A stretch of DNA of 47,960 bases from an uncultured Barnesiella sp. (GCA_944320015.1 CALUFO010000020.1:1-47960), one strand, 5' to 3'; positions 1 to 8,754 are shown, numbered from the stretch's first letter. Notes: generated by a model from the letters alone, not told the origin. Program-made: numbers and translations.

Positions 1-37
1 TCTCATTGTGACCATCTGGCGTAATCCAAACAAAAAA

Positions 38-74
38 GGATGACCCTTGAAAGTCTTTGACTTTTGGGTCACCC
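38..74 (-). terminator. Intrinsic terminator of the CAT tRNA
   Basis: Read on the minus strand, GGGTGACCC pairs with GGGTCATCC (one mismatch). Inside it is a second stem, AAAGTC/GACTTT. A T-rich run (TTTTTTG) follows. It begins about 16 bases after the tRNA 3' end, so it most likely ends the tRNA transcript. Confidence 0.7.
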
Positions 75-89
75 TCATTTATTTTCTTG

Positions 90-163
90 TGGTCCCACTT
101 GGGCTTGAACCAAGGACCCCCTGATTATGAGTCAGATGCTCTAACCAACTGAGCTATAGGACC
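90..163 (-). tRNA. tRNA with CAT anticodon (Met elongator or lysidine-type Ile2)
   Basis: The minus strand folds as a complete cloverleaf: acceptor GGTCCTA/TGGGACC, D-arm with TAGCTCAG, anticodon stem TCTGA/TCAGG with loop CTCATAA (anticodon CAT), T-arm with GGTTCAAG, discriminator A. The 3' CCA is not encoded. CAT is read as Met, or as Ile when TilS converts C34 to lysidine. The acceptor has C4:G69 and C5:G68, which are TilS determinants in E. coli tRNA-Ile2 and lean weakly towards Ile2. It does not look like an initiator because the first pair is G:C. It has its own promoter and terminator. Confidence 0.93.
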
Positions 164-189
164 GGCACGGATATTTCCGTAAGCGAGTG

Positions 190-220
190 CAAAGATAGCG
201 GTTTTCAAAGAAACCCCAAA
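190..220 (-). promoter_or_regulatory. Promoter of the CAT tRNA
   Basis: On the minus strand TTTG (217-220) is followed by 19 bases and TATCTTTG (190-197). This is a full match to the Bacteroidetes -33/-7 pattern. Predicted transcription start is near 184, about 20 bases before the mature tRNA. Confidence 0.75.
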
Positions 221-429
221 ATATTTTTCTGTTTTTCTTTCAAACACCCAGAAGGGCCGAGTTCAATAACGACTGCCGCATGACCGGACAATTGCAAAAC
301 CCAAGCCCGGCTTCCGGCTCCGCAAAAGTTCCGGTTCCACCGGAACGTCTCCTTCCCCCGAAGACAAGCGATAATAGGCCGGGCGCCCAAATTCTCTTTT
401 ATAAATTCCCATTCCTGCATAAAATTCGC

Positions 430-437
430 TATTTTTG
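430..437 (+). promoter_or_regulatory. -7 element for the HAD gene
   Basis: TATTTTTG fits TAnnTTTG and puts the transcript start near 444, which supports the ATG at 459 as the start codon. No clear -33 TTTG is visible. The preceding stretch (164-429) holds no gene I can support. It contains one strong dyad at 329-347 (GTTCCGGT, 3-base loop, ACCGGAAC) of unknown role. Confidence 0.45.
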
Positions 438-458
438 CGGCAACTTAAAGTTGTGCGC

Positions 459-1091
459 ATGGAGACTTCTTTGAATGGCATTCGCAACCTCATGTTCGAC
501 TTAGGCGGAGTAATCATAGACCTCGACCGGCAGCGTTGTGTCGACGCTCTCGTCGCATTGGGCGATTCCCATGCCGACGAATTACTGGGCTTATCGATGC
601 AAAAGGGCGAATTTATGAAATTGGAAGAAGGAAAAATCTCGGCGGCCGACTTTTACAACGAGATGCGCCGCAGAATCGGGCGCCCGGTCTCGGACAACGA
701 GATTGCCGATGCCATCAACGAACTTCTAATCGGTATCCCCGTGGAGCGATTACGCCTGCTCAGGGAACTCAAACAGCACTTCAAAGTCATATTGTTGAGT
801 AATACCAACTCCATTATGTTCGATACAAAAATCGCCGACTGCTTCGCTCAGGAAGGGCTATCGGTATCGCATTACTTCGACGATATTTTCCTCTCCTATC
901 GGCTAAAAGCCTGCAAGCCTCATGCCGATATTTTTGAAAAAGTAATCGCGCAGGCACAGATCATTCCCGAAGAGACCTTGTTTTTCGACGACTCGCAGCA
1001 AAATTTGGATACAGCGGCAGCTCTCGGGTTCAAAACTTATCTCGTAACGCCTGACCGGGATATACTCTCTTTCTTCAAAACAAACCGATAA
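459..1091 (+). CDS. HAD family hydrolase (subfamily IA, YihX-like)
   Basis: A haloacid-dehalogenase phosphatase of about 210 residues. Motif I is FDLGGVIIDLD near the N-terminus, where the first Asp is the nucleophile and Gly replaces the usual second Asp, as in many HAD-IA proteins of this type. Motif II is LLSNTN, motif III is the Lys in LKACKPHADIF, and motif IV is FFDDSQQN. The substrate is probably a small phosphorylated metabolite; YihX itself acts on alpha-glucose 1-phosphate, but substrate cannot be read from sequence. An upstream in-frame TTG at 435 lies inside the -7 element, so I use the ATG. The stop codon is directly followed by the ribF ATG, so the two genes are probably co-transcribed. 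Confidence 0.9.
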   Translation: METSLNGIRNLMFDLGGVIIDLDRQRCVDALVALGDSHADELLGLSMQKGEFMKLEEGKISAADFYNEMRRRIGRPVSDNEIADAINELLIGIPVERLRLLRELKQHFKVILLSNTNSIMFDTKIADCFAQEGLSVSHYFDDIFLSYRLKACKPHADIFEKVIAQAQIIPEETLFFDDSQQNLDTAAALGFKTYLVTPDRDILSFFKTNR

Positions 1092-2027
1092 ATGACCGCC
1101 CAATACAACGACATAGCAAACAAACAGCCTATTTTCGCGGCGCTCGGAGTATTCGACGGCGTGCATATAGGCCACCGGGCAATCATCAAGAAAGTACAAC
1201 AGGAGGCGGCGGCGCGACGGCTCTCATCGGCGGTCATCTCGTTTCGCGCTCACCCGCAAAAAGTGCTCCACCCGCAAACCCCGTTTCTCATGCTCTCTTC
1301 GCCGGAAGAACGGGCTGAGTTGTTGCGACAAACCGGTATCGATTATACCTTTTTCCTCGACTTCTCCCTCGAAATGTCGATTTTATCGGCCTATGACTTC
1401 CTCCAAATACTCGCTTCCCGATTCCATGTGAAAGGGCTCGTTATTGGGTATGACCACCGATTCGGCCATAATCGAGCCGAAGGATTCGAGGACTATGTAG
1501 GATATGGCCAAAAATTGGGCATTGAAATAGTCCATGCCGACGAGCTTGTCTCCGAAACCGGCCCGGTGAGTTCGTCGATTATCCGCAAACTCCTCCTACA
1601 AGGCGATATTACCACCGCCAACCGGCTGCTCTCATATCCCTACACCCTTCACGGGAAAGTGGTCGACGGGTTCAAAATAGGCCGGAAAATGGATTTTCCC
1701 ACGGCCAACATAGAAATAGACTACCCCGACAAACTCGTCCCGGCCAACGGAGTCTATGCCGTGCGTATAGATTTGGAAGACGGCCACCAATACAATGGCA
1801 TGCTCAACATAGGCCATCGCCCCACCTTGAATCGACCGGACGATTACTGCATAGAAACAAATATCTTCGATTTTTCGGGCAACTTGTACGGCAAAAAACT
1901 ATCGGTAGAGTTAATCGAGTACCTGCGCCCCGAAAAGAAATTTACCGACACGACAGCCCTGCGGGCTCAATTGGTCGCCGACGAAGAGAACGCCCGCCGC
2001 ATGCTCTCGGATAGGCCAAAACTATAA
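1092..2027 (+). CDS. ribF: Bifunctional riboflavin kinase / FAD synthetase
   Basis: Makes FMN from riboflavin, then FAD from FMN, in the cytoplasm. The N-terminal nucleotidyltransferase domain carries GVFDGVHIGHRAII with the HxGH signature, and VSSSIIRKLL further on. The C-terminal riboflavin kinase domain (from about residue 180) carries GRKMDFPTANI and NGVYAVRI. The 311-residue length is usual for the family. It starts immediately after the HAD stop codon. Its 3' end overlaps the convergent methyltransferase gene by 6 bases, and no terminator hairpin is visible between them. Confidence 0.97.
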   Translation: MTAQYNDIANKQPIFAALGVFDGVHIGHRAIIKKVQQEAAARRLSSAVISFRAHPQKVLHPQTPFLMLSSPEERAELLRQTGIDYTFFLDFSLEMSILSAYDFLQILASRFHVKGLVIGYDHRFGHNRAEGFEDYVGYGQKLGIEIVHADELVSETGPVSSSIIRKLLLQGDITTANRLLSYPYTLHGKVVDGFKIGRKMDFPTANIEIDYPDKLVPANGVYAVRIDLEDGHQYNGMLNIGHRPTLNRPDDYCIETNIFDFSGNLYGKKLSVELIEYLRPEKKFTDTTALRAQLVADEENARRMLSDRPKL

Positions 2028-2744
2028 CGACACTTGATAGTCCTGCTTGTTCAGCTTCGGGTCGCAGCACACAAATCCCACATGCTTCATATCGATGGTC
2101 ACCCTCACCCGTTCGTCTTTAACAAGTGATTCCCACCACTCTTTTACCGCTCCGTTCCGGCGAATGCCATCTATAATCAACAGCGACGGACGGTCGAGAA
2201 CCGCATCGAGCAAGCCGGGCAATACCTTGTAATGCGACTTGGGCAGACGATTCACCACAATATACAACCGCTCTACGTCTCGCTCGAAATATCCGGGAAG
2301 AAAGGTTTCGTAATCCTCCCGCACAAATTCGGCTGTCACCCCCATCTCGCCGAACAAGGATTCGGCAAAGTCGCAAACCTCGGCCGCAGGTTCTACCACA
2401 GTCAAACGTGACAAACGGTCGGCCAGTCTCAAATAAAGCGACGACACACCCCAAGAGGAGCCTATTTCGAGAATATCGGACGGCCTGAAAAAATTGGTCA
2501 TTCTGAAAAGAAGTTTCCCCCGGCTTGCCGAGATGCGTTTCCGCAGCCGCTTCTGTTGCCGGGAAAGATGCTCCTCCACCCTATCGTGGCAAACGGCTTC
2601 GATGTCGTCATAGGCATAATAACGGGCTTTCTCCCGTATCACCTTCGTAATCAGCCGGAATGCAAAAGGCGAATGGACTCCAAATCCCCATGCCTGACGC
2701 ATACGGCTCATCGAAGTGGTATATTCTTTCCAAAACTTGTGCAT
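2022..2744 (-). CDS. Class I SAM-dependent methyltransferase-like protein
   Basis: A 240-residue protein with a glycine-rich motif I (ILEIGSSWGVSSLYL), an acidic end of strand 2 (LTVVEPAAEV) and a later strand ending LLIIDGI, which fits a Rossmann-fold methyltransferase. The N-terminus (WGFGVHSPFAFRL) is characteristic of a Bacteroidetes family close to O-methyltransferases. The substrate is unknown. It starts 11 bases after the YfhO stop codon, so the two are likely one transcript, hinting at an envelope or glycan substrate (inference only). It overlaps ribF tail to tail by 6 bases. Confidence 0.8.
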   Translation of the reverse strand: MHKFWKEYTTSMSRMRQAWGFGVHSPFAFRLITKVIREKARYYAYDDIEAVCHDRVEEHLSRQQKRLRKRISASRGKLLFRMTNFFRPSDILEIGSSWGVSSLYLRLADRLSRLTVVEPAAEVCDFAESLFGEMGVTAEFVREDYETFLPGYFERDVERLYIVVNRLPKSHYKVLPGLLDAVLDRPSLLIIDGIRRNGAVKEWWESLVKDERVRVTIDMKHVGFVCCDPKLNKQDYQVSL

Positions 2745-2755
2745 GACTTTTCGAT

Positions 2756-5209
2756 TTATGCCGCACCCGGCAATGCCTTACGGCTCTTCCAAGCTCCAAT
2801 ACCTACCAGCACAAACGCCGCAAGAATGAGAATGAGAGAGATATAGGCGATCGCCTCGGTCGTATGAACCGACTCGGGGTCGAAACGGAAAACAACCTCG
2901 TGATCCCCGGCCGGAAGATTTACGGCTCGCAACACATAATTCACCCGTCCCATTTCCACCGGTTCACCGTCGACTGTCACCTGCCAGCCCCACGGGAAAT
3001 AAATCTCCGAGAAGACGGCCAATCCTCCCTGCTGCGAATGATAACGATAAGTCAATTCATCGGGTTTATATCCCGTCTCATAAATCGTGTCGCCGGCAAC
3101 AGGCGGAATCACGTTCGTCCCTATTTCACGCTCGAATTTACGGTCGGCCACGGCTGTAAACGACGGGTCGAAATCGGTAATCGCTTCCATTTCGGCATCG
3201 GCATTGTCGACCCATTTCACCTCCGACACAAACCATGCGTTGCCCAAGGCGCCGGGATTGCGCACCACAGTCTCGCGCCCATCTTCGAGAGGCTGTATGA
3301 TATAACGTGTGTTGAGCATATTCAGCACAGCGGGATTGGCATTGACCAATTGCCGCTCGATCAAATCTTGATAACGACGCAATTTAGCCGCATGGTAACC
3401 ACCTATCGACTTATGATAATACGAGGTGCGAGGCTCGTTGAAGCTGGCCGATAACGACGACCCGGCTGCGGCATTCAACACCCGGTAGTTCATATCCTTG
3501 TCTTGTAAGATATATTTGTCGGCGTCGGTCATAGGGAATGGATTGGTCTTACGAGCGGGAGTTACAAAATTCTCACTATTGAGATAACGCTTATTCACCG
3601 GATACATGTCGCCTACAAGAATCACCGCCAGCACAACCATAGTTACCGTTGCGCTCAACTTCTTTTCTCGCCACATCCATAAAGCGACAAAGCCCAACGC
3701 CACAATAAAGAACGAGCGCCACGCATCGGCTGTGAATATGGCCTTGCGAGCCTCGGCGATTCCAGCGAACAACTCGCCATAACCGGGCTGTTGCACGGCT
3801 TCCAACTCATAATCTTTCAAGAAAGAGTCGAACAACCCGGGAACCAACGCGGCCAACAGCGCAATTCCACCAACGATTCCACCACTTATATAGAAACTTA
3901 CTTTTTCACGCTTGAGTACCGACGGGTCCTCAAAAATCTTCTTCAAGGCCAATACCGCAAGCAAAGGCATACAGAACTCGGCTACCACCAATATACTCGA
4001 CACCGTGCGGAAGCGATTATACATGGGGAAATAATCGATAAACCAGTCGGTGAGCCACATCATATTTTTACCCCATGAAAGCATTACCGTCAGCACCGTA
4101 ACTGCCAACAGCGCCCATTTGAGCGGCGTGCGCACGATGAAACAGCCCAGCACAAACAAAAAGAACACCAATGCCCCCACATACACCGGCCCGGCTGTAA
4201 AAGGTTGGTCGCCCCAATAACAATCGACCTGCGACAAGTAGGGACGTATTTGAGGATCGGCAGCTTGCACGGCTCGCTCATTTTCGGACAAAAGGCCGCT
4301 CGCTCCGCCTTTACTGTCGGGGATAAGCAACGTGAGGGTCTCCATTTTACCATAACTCCACTGAGTGATATAGTCTTTGTCCAAACCTCCCCCGGCAGAT
4401 TGCTGCGAACCGTCGCTCCCGGGCGATGTTAATTCGGTATGACCGCCACGCATCGACTCTTTGGAATATTTATAAGTGTGATAGAGATTCGACGCATTGG
4501 CTCCCACAGCCAATATAGCCGCCACACACAGGATTCCCGTAGCCTTGAAAAAGCGAGGCATCGTGTGCGAACGGTAGTGCTCCACGCCATAGGCTATGAC
4601 TACGGCACAAATGACAAAGAGAAAATAATAGGACATTTGCACATGGTTCGACATAATTTGCAGCGCCCCGAAAAGAGCCGCCAACGCCCCTCCCAAAAGG
4701 TATTTTCCCCGGTAAGCCAGCACGACACCGGCAATTGTGGGCGGGATATAGGCCAATGTGATAAATTTCCAAATATGCCCGGCGGCGATAATAATAAAGA
4801 AGTAGGACGAGAAGGCATAGGCCACCGCGCCGAAAGCCGCCAGATACCACCGAACATTCAATGCCAACAGAAGAATATAAAATCCCAGCATCATGATGAA
4901 CAGCAGCGATACCGGCGAGACCAGCCACAGATTATAGACATGCTGCAAACCTTTCAAGGGAGCGTTGCTCGAATAGGTAGGCGCTATCTGGAAGGTGGGC
5001 ATACCGGAAAACAACGAGCCTGTCCAACGGGGCATCTCGCCCGTCTGCTCGGCATATACCTTGGCCTCGTGGCCGATCGCCAATCCTTGCTGGGTATCGT
5101 GCTGAAACAATATCTTTCCTTCGATAACATCGGGCGAAAAATAAATAAACGATAATACAACAAACAATAATACCGGCAAGAAAGCCCAAAGTTTCCTATA
5201 ATTTTTCAT
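2756..5209 (-). CDS. YfhO family integral membrane protein
   Basis: About 817 residues. A first membrane helix (LWAFLPVLLFVVLSFIYF) is followed by an extracytoplasmic loop with GSLFSGMPTFQI, a block of around ten hydrophobic segments, a long soluble domain, and a last helix near the C-terminus (AIAYISLILILAAFVLVGIG). The soluble end holds YFPWGWQVTVDGEP and VNLPAGDHEVVFRF, typical of YfhO. Family members are thought to be GT-C-like glycosyltransferases; YfhO of Gram-positive bacteria glycosylates lipoteichoic acid. Bacteroidetes have no such polymer, so the acceptor here is unknown. ATG codons at 5215 and 5209 are both possible starts. A TACATTTG -7 element lies just upstream (5232-5239). Confidence 0.88.
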   Translation of the reverse strand: MKNYRKLWAFLPVLLFVVLSFIYFSPDVIEGKILFQHDTQQGLAIGHEAKVYAEQTGEMPRWTGSLFSGMPTFQIAPTYSSNAPLKGLQHVYNLWLVSPVSLLFIMMLGFYILLLALNVRWYLAAFGAVAYAFSSYFFIIIAAGHIWKFITLAYIPPTIAGVVLAYRGKYLLGGALAALFGALQIMSNHVQMSYYFLFVICAVVIAYGVEHYRSHTMPRFFKATGILCVAAILAVGANASNLYHTYKYSKESMRGGHTELTSPGSDGSQQSAGGGLDKDYITQWSYGKMETLTLLIPDSKGGASGLLSENERAVQAADPQIRPYLSQVDCYWGDQPFTAGPVYVGALVFFLFVLGCFIVRTPLKWALLAVTVLTVMLSWGKNMMWLTDWFIDYFPMYNRFRTVSSILVVAEFCMPLLAVLALKKIFEDPSVLKREKVSFYISGGIVGGIALLAALVPGLFDSFLKDYELEAVQQPGYGELFAGIAEARKAIFTADAWRSFFIVALGFVALWMWREKKLSATVTMVVLAVILVGDMYPVNKRYLNSENFVTPARKTNPFPMTDADKYILQDKDMNYRVLNAAAGSSLSASFNEPRTSYYHKSIGGYHAAKLRRYQDLIERQLVNANPAVLNMLNTRYIIQPLEDGRETVVRNPGALGNAWFVSEVKWVDNADAEMEAITDFDPSFTAVADRKFEREIGTNVIPPVAGDTIYETGYKPDELTYRYHSQQGGLAVFSEIYFPWGWQVTVDGEPVEMGRVNYVLRAVNLPAGDHEVVFRFDPESVHTTEAIAYISLILILAAFVLVGIGAWKSRKALPGAA

Positions 5210-5231
5210 TGTCATAAATCTGTTTTTTCTG

Positions 5232-5239
5232 CAAATGTA
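5232..5239 (-). promoter_or_regulatory. -7 element for the YfhO gene
   Basis: On the minus strand TACATTTG fits TAnnTTTG and lies about 17-23 bases before the start codon. This predicts a very short leader. No convincing -33 element is visible. Confidence 0.45.
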
Positions 5240-5330
5240 CAAGTTTAACCGTAATAATCGTGCTTCATGATAAACAATCTGAGGCAAAAACGTTTATCCG
5301 CCACGCTTCACGACGGCCGGAACAAAAAAA

Positions 5331-5355
5331 CCGGGGGTGCGTCGCGCACCCCCGG
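5331..5355 (-). terminator. Intrinsic terminator of the TPR lipoprotein gene
   Basis: A perfect 10-base-pair stem (CCGGGGGTGC/GCACCCCCGG) with a 5-base loop is followed on the minus strand by TTTTTTTG. It lies 30 bases past the stop codon of the TPR lipoprotein gene. Confidence 0.92.
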
Positions 5356-5384
5356 CTCTTTATCGAAGTGATTTCTCTACTTGC

Positions 5385-7064
5385 TTATTTTATCGAAGAG
5401 ATGTCGAATTTTGCAAATTCGAGATCGGTAGCAGCTTGTTGAGCTTTTGCTGCGTCCATGCTTACCGATTTCTTCAAGTTCGACACTACCATTTGTTCGT
5501 TGTTTGTGCGAGCGCCCAAAACAGCCATCAAATAATAGGTGTTTGCATTGGGAGTTTCAACACCTGCCAAAGTAGCTTTTGCTTTGCTGTAATCTTTTAC
5601 CAAGATTTGAGCCAAAGCGGCATTGTTCGATTTAACATCGCCGAATGCTTTTACAGCTGCGTTGTAATCGCCTTTCTTCATATAGAATACACCCAAAGCC
5701 TCGTTCAGTTCTTCTACACCGGCCGATTTGCCGAATGCTTGTTCTGCGGCGGCATAATCTTTGTTGGACAAAGCGATCAAACCTTGGTTCATAACAACCT
5801 CGGGCGTGTTGGGAGCGATGCGGGCTGCCTTGTCGAAGTTACCCTTAGCGGCGGCCAAGTCACCTTCTTCGTATTGAACCATACCCAAGTTGTTGTATCC
5901 ACGATAGTCGTTAGGATAGATTTCTACAACTTTTGCATAGATCTCGGCCTTTTCTTTGTTGGTCTTCACCAAAGTAGCGGCATAGAGCAATTCGTCAACC
6001 GAGAGAGCTTTTGCGTCTTCTTTGGCCAGTTTCGAGATTTCCTCGTCCGATTTACCGATTACATTCACCGACGCGGTGATTCTCGAATAACGCAATTGCG
6101 GAAGGATTTCTTCTGCCAGTACTTTGAATACCGACGACATGTTTTTGATTTCACGCTCGCGTTGCTCGGGGTCGGAATACATCGAGAGAACATTCAAAAT
6201 AAGTTCTTTGTCTTGGATATTCGATTTCGAAACCAATTCTTGGAAACCTTCCCAGTCTTGAGCTGTAAACTCGGCGGTCATATCGGCTTCGATTTTGTCT
6301 TTCTTCAAGCTCTTCTTCATGTAGTTAACCGTATTTTTCTCACGGTTTTCGGCCAATGTGGTATTCAGTTTAACACCACCATCGGGCGAAGCATAAGACG
6401 AAATGTTGATGTTGGTCAACTCTTTGTTGGGAGCTTCGGCAGCAGCGTTGATTTCGTTGTGCAAGGCTTTCATTTGTTCCGATTTCAATTGTTCCGAGCG
6501 CAAGTTGGCTTGTTGGATAAGGAACATAATGTCGGCAGAGTAAGTCTCTTTGATAATGCGTTGGAACTTATCGGGCGTGATAGCCGGATTGAGTTCTTGC
6601 GCATTGGCGATCTCGGCCGTAGAAACAACACCTTCGGCAACCGTCACACGGGGAAGGTCATAGGTTTTCTTTCCTCTTTGTACTTTGAAAGCCAATTGCA
6701 GTTCCGATTTACGCATCTCGGGAATATAAGTGAAGTTGACAGGCATCGAAACCACACCGCCCATTTTGTAAGAAATGGCTTGATCGTTGCCTTCTACTTT
6801 TTCCCCTTGATACACATACGGAGTCCCGGCAGTTTCACCTTCGGCATACACCAAATACGGAGTCACTGTCACTACCGATTTTTTATCGAAATATTTCTCG
6901 GGGAAAGTTCCGGTAATCGTTGCAGGAACTTGGCCACCTACTACTTCAAGAGGAGAAGGGGTCACCGTAAAATAATCGGCCGATAAGGGCTTCATGTCTT
7001 TGTTACACCCTACAAATGCCAATGTCATCAGAAGCATTAAGGGAAGATAGATTTTCTTAATCAT
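5385..7064 (-). CDS. TPR-repeat lipoprotein with a central OmpA-like region
   Basis: A 559-residue lipoprotein: positively charged start, hydrophobic core, lipobox LAFVGC with Cys at about residue 20. The N-terminal third looks beta-rich and is unrecognised. The middle has NINISSYASPDGG followed by LAENREKNTVNYMK, which resembles the peptidoglycan-binding OmpA C-terminal fold (spacing of conserved Asp and Asn/Arg). The C-terminal 200 residues contain several tetratricopeptide repeats (for example YRGYNNLGMVQYEEGDLAAA and EALGVFYMKKGDYNAAVKAF). This suggests an outer-membrane or periplasmic scaffold linked to the cell wall. The short cytoplasmic-type codon runs and strong terminator fit a well-expressed gene. 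Partner proteins are not evident from the neighbourhood. Confidence 0.87.
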   Translation of the reverse strand: MIKKIYLPLMLLMTLAFVGCNKDMKPLSADYFTVTPSPLEVVGGQVPATITGTFPEKYFDKKSVVTVTPYLVYAEGETAGTPYVYQGEKVEGNDQAISYKMGGVVSMPVNFTYIPEMRKSELQLAFKVQRGKKTYDLPRVTVAEGVVSTAEIANAQELNPAITPDKFQRIIKETYSADIMFLIQQANLRSEQLKSEQMKALHNEINAAAEAPNKELTNINISSYASPDGGVKLNTTLAENREKNTVNYMKKSLKKDKIEADMTAEFTAQDWEGFQELVSKSNIQDKELILNVLSMYSDPEQREREIKNMSSVFKVLAEEILPQLRYSRITASVNVIGKSDEEISKLAKEDAKALSVDELLYAATLVKTNKEKAEIYAKVVEIYPNDYRGYNNLGMVQYEEGDLAAAKGNFDKAARIAPNTPEVVMNQGLIALSNKDYAAAEQAFGKSAGVEELNEALGVFYMKKGDYNAAVKAFGDVKSNNAALAQILVKDYSKAKATLAGVETPNANTYYLMAVLGARTNNEQMVVSNLKKSVSMDAAKAQQAATDLEFAKFDISSIK

Positions 7065-7140
7065 AATAATAATTGTTTGGTTACACTTATTTTTGAATAT
7101 TTCTTTTTCTTGAAGAATAGGTATATAGATTATTTTAAGG

Positions 7141-7158
7141 CAAAAATAAACAAAAATA
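7141..7158 (-). promoter_or_regulatory. Two overlapping -7 elements for the TPR lipoprotein gene
   Basis: On the minus strand TATTTTTG occurs twice, at 7151-7158 and 7141-7148, 10 bases apart. A TTG lies 22 bases before the first copy. The leader would be about 65-80 bases long. The rest of 7065-7203 is very A+T rich with no gene. Confidence 0.45.
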
Positions 7159-7203
7159 GAACACTCGCACTATTTTTATACAATTTTTTTTTATTCTCCG
7201 CCA

Positions 7204-8118
7204 TTATTTACAGTCTTTCTTGTTTCTGGGGTGATGCTGTAATATTTCCTGCCGCAAAAATTGGCGGTCGAGGTGGGTGTATATTTCGGTCGTCGTGATG
7301 CTTTCGTGTCCGAGCATTTGTTGAATGGCCCTCAAATTGGCGCCACCTTCCAGCAGGTGCGTGGCAAAGGTGTGACGAAGGGTATGAGGGCTCACCTTTT
7401 TCTTGATTCCACACTGTTCGCAAGCCTGTTTCACAATATAGAAAACCATTACTCTCGACAATTGGGAGCCTCGACGGTTCAGGAAAAGTATGTTTTCGTT
7501 CCCCCGTTTTACCGCTATGCTCGCCCGGTCTTCCATATATGAGCGTATTGCCTTGATAGCCGATTCCGAGATGGGCACCAACCGCTGTTTACCGCCCTTC
7601 CCCTCGACCATGATATAGCCATCGGGAAAATAGAGGTCGGAAATGCGCAACCCCACCAATTCGGAAACCCGCAGGCCACACCCGTAGAGAGTCTCGATTA
7701 TCGCCCGGTTGCGCTGTCCCTCGGGCACCGTGAGATCTATCGAATCGACCATGGCATCGACCTCTTCGACGGTCAACACATCGGGAAGTTTCATACCCAA
7801 TTTAGGAGCCTCTATCAACTCCGAGGGGTCTTGCTCAATCCATTTCTCCAACCTCAAAAAATTGAAAAACGACTTTATTCCCGAGATGATGCGAGCCTGC
7901 GAACGGGCTCCTATCCCCAAATCCTGCAATGTACAGACAAACCGATGCAAGTCTTCCCCCGTAACCGCGCGCCAATCCAAATCCTCGGCCTGTACAAAAG
8001 CGACCAATTTCTCTACGTCCGACAGATAAGACTCTATCGTATTCGACGAAAGCCCGCGCTCCAGTTTCAAATAACGGCCAAACTGTTTCACCAATTTATT
8101 CGCGTCGACTAATGACAT
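7204..8118 (-). CDS. xerD: Site-specific tyrosine recombinase XerD
   Basis: Resolves chromosome dimers with a XerC partner at dif during cell division. The 304-residue protein has an N-terminal SAM-like core-binding domain (about 1-95) and a C-terminal catalytic domain with the full set of residues: R150 (CGLRVSEL), K174 (EGKGGKQR), H245 and R248 (SPHTLRHTF), H271 (LGHESI) and the nucleophile Y280 (TEIYTHL). The protein is collinear with XerD, and the setting is a housekeeping one with no integrase-like attachment repeats nearby, so I call XerD rather than a mobile-element integrase. It is divergent from aroQ, with 210 bases between the start codons. Confidence 0.92.
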   Translation of the reverse strand: MSLVDANKLVKQFGRYLKLERGLSSNTIESYLSDVEKLVAFVQAEDLDWRAVTGEDLHRFVCTLQDLGIGARSQARIISGIKSFFNFLRLEKWIEQDPSELIEAPKLGMKLPDVLTVEEVDAMVDSIDLTVPEGQRNRAIIETLYGCGLRVSELVGLRISDLYFPDGYIMVEGKGGKQRLVPISESAIKAIRSYMEDRASIAVKRGNENILFLNRRGSQLSRVMVFYIVKQACEQCGIKKKVSPHTLRHTFATHLLEGGANLRAIQQMLGHESITTTEIYTHLDRQFLRQEILQHHPRNKKDCK

Positions 8119-8151
8119 ACTCTATTTTATCTGAAATCCCATTTTTTTTCG

Positions 8152-8159
8152 TACTTTTG
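8152..8159 (+). promoter_or_regulatory. -7 element for the aroQ operon
   Basis: TACTTTTG fits TAnnTTTG. The transcript would begin near 8166, giving a leader of about 160 bases before the aroQ ATG. No obvious -33 TTTG is seen and no riboswitch class was recognised in the leader. Confidence 0.5.
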
Positions 8160-8328
8160 CCCTACCTTAGGGATAGATTCTTTCGGGCTCTTCCCAAAAC
8201 AGGACAGAACGAACCGCAACCCCACACGGCGCAATGCCGCTTCCCGGCTTCGGACTCGTTCCGACAAAGGTATGAAAAATTCGGAGAGATGCGCACATGC
8301 TTCCTCCTCTTATATAAACAGTCGTTTT

Positions 8329-8754
8329 ATGAATATACTTATTATCAACGGACCCAATCTCAACCTTTTGGGGAAAAGAGAAAAGAGTATTTACGGCGAA
8401 GAAAGTTTCGACGATTTCCTCGCAGGGTTGCGACAGCGTTACGCCTCGCACCAAATTGACTATTTCCAATCCAATATCGAAGGCGAGATTATCGATAAGA
8501 TTCAAGAAGCCGGATTCTCGTGCGACGGCATTATTCTCAACGCCGGGGCATACACCCATACCTCTATTGCGATAAGCGACGCTATGCGCGCCGTATCCGC
8601 CCCCGTCATAGAAGTCCACATTTCCAACATACACGCCCGGGAGGAATACCGCCACAAATCCATGATCGCTGCAGCTGCCAGCGGCTCGATTATCGGATTC
8701 GGCCTCGATTCATACCGATTGGCCTTAGAAGCGCTCATTGAAAAAAATAAATAA
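8329..8754 (+). CDS. aroQ: 3-dehydroquinate dehydratase, type II
   Basis: Third step of the shikimate pathway, removing water from 3-dehydroquinate. The 141-residue length is right for the small dodecameric type II enzyme. The N-terminus NILIINGPNLNLLGKRE is the family signature. The catalytic Tyr lies in IYGEESF. The middle has LNAGAYTHTSIAISDA and EVHISNIHAREEYRHKS, where the His of VHISN and the Arg bind substrate. A longer in-frame ORF begins at 8272, but the conserved start of the protein is the ATG at 8329. It is the first gene of an operon with pyk 15 bases downstream. Confidence 0.96.
   Translation: MNILIINGPNLNLLGKREKSIYGEESFDDFLAGLRQRYASHQIDYFQSNIEGEIIDKIQEAGFSCDGIILNAGAYTHTSIAISDAMRAVSAPVIEVHISNIHAREEYRHKSMIAAAASGSIIGFGLDSYRLALEALIEKNK

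Noticed and set aside
1-78. Minus-strand ORF from an ATG at 76-78 running off the left edge
   Set aside because: Only 26 codons are visible, it overlaps the terminator hairpin of the tRNA, and no domain can be judged. It may be chance or a fragment of a gene outside the window.
329-347. Strong dyad at 329-347 as a terminator
   Set aside because: No gene ends nearby on either strand, and only a weak T-run follows on the minus strand.
435-458. TTG start for the HAD gene
   Set aside because: It overlaps the predicted -7 element and adds residues outside the family alignment; the ATG at 459 is better.
5337-6986. Plus-strand open frame of 549 codons
   Set aside because: Fully antisense to the TPR lipoprotein gene, with no promoter and a biased Phe/Val/Arg composition typical of a mirror frame.
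7204-8118. xerD as a phage or transposon integrase next to an attachment site
   Set aside because: Housekeeping neighbours, XerD-like length and motifs, and no direct repeats or cargo genes around it. The tRNA genes at both window ends show no integrated element inside the window.
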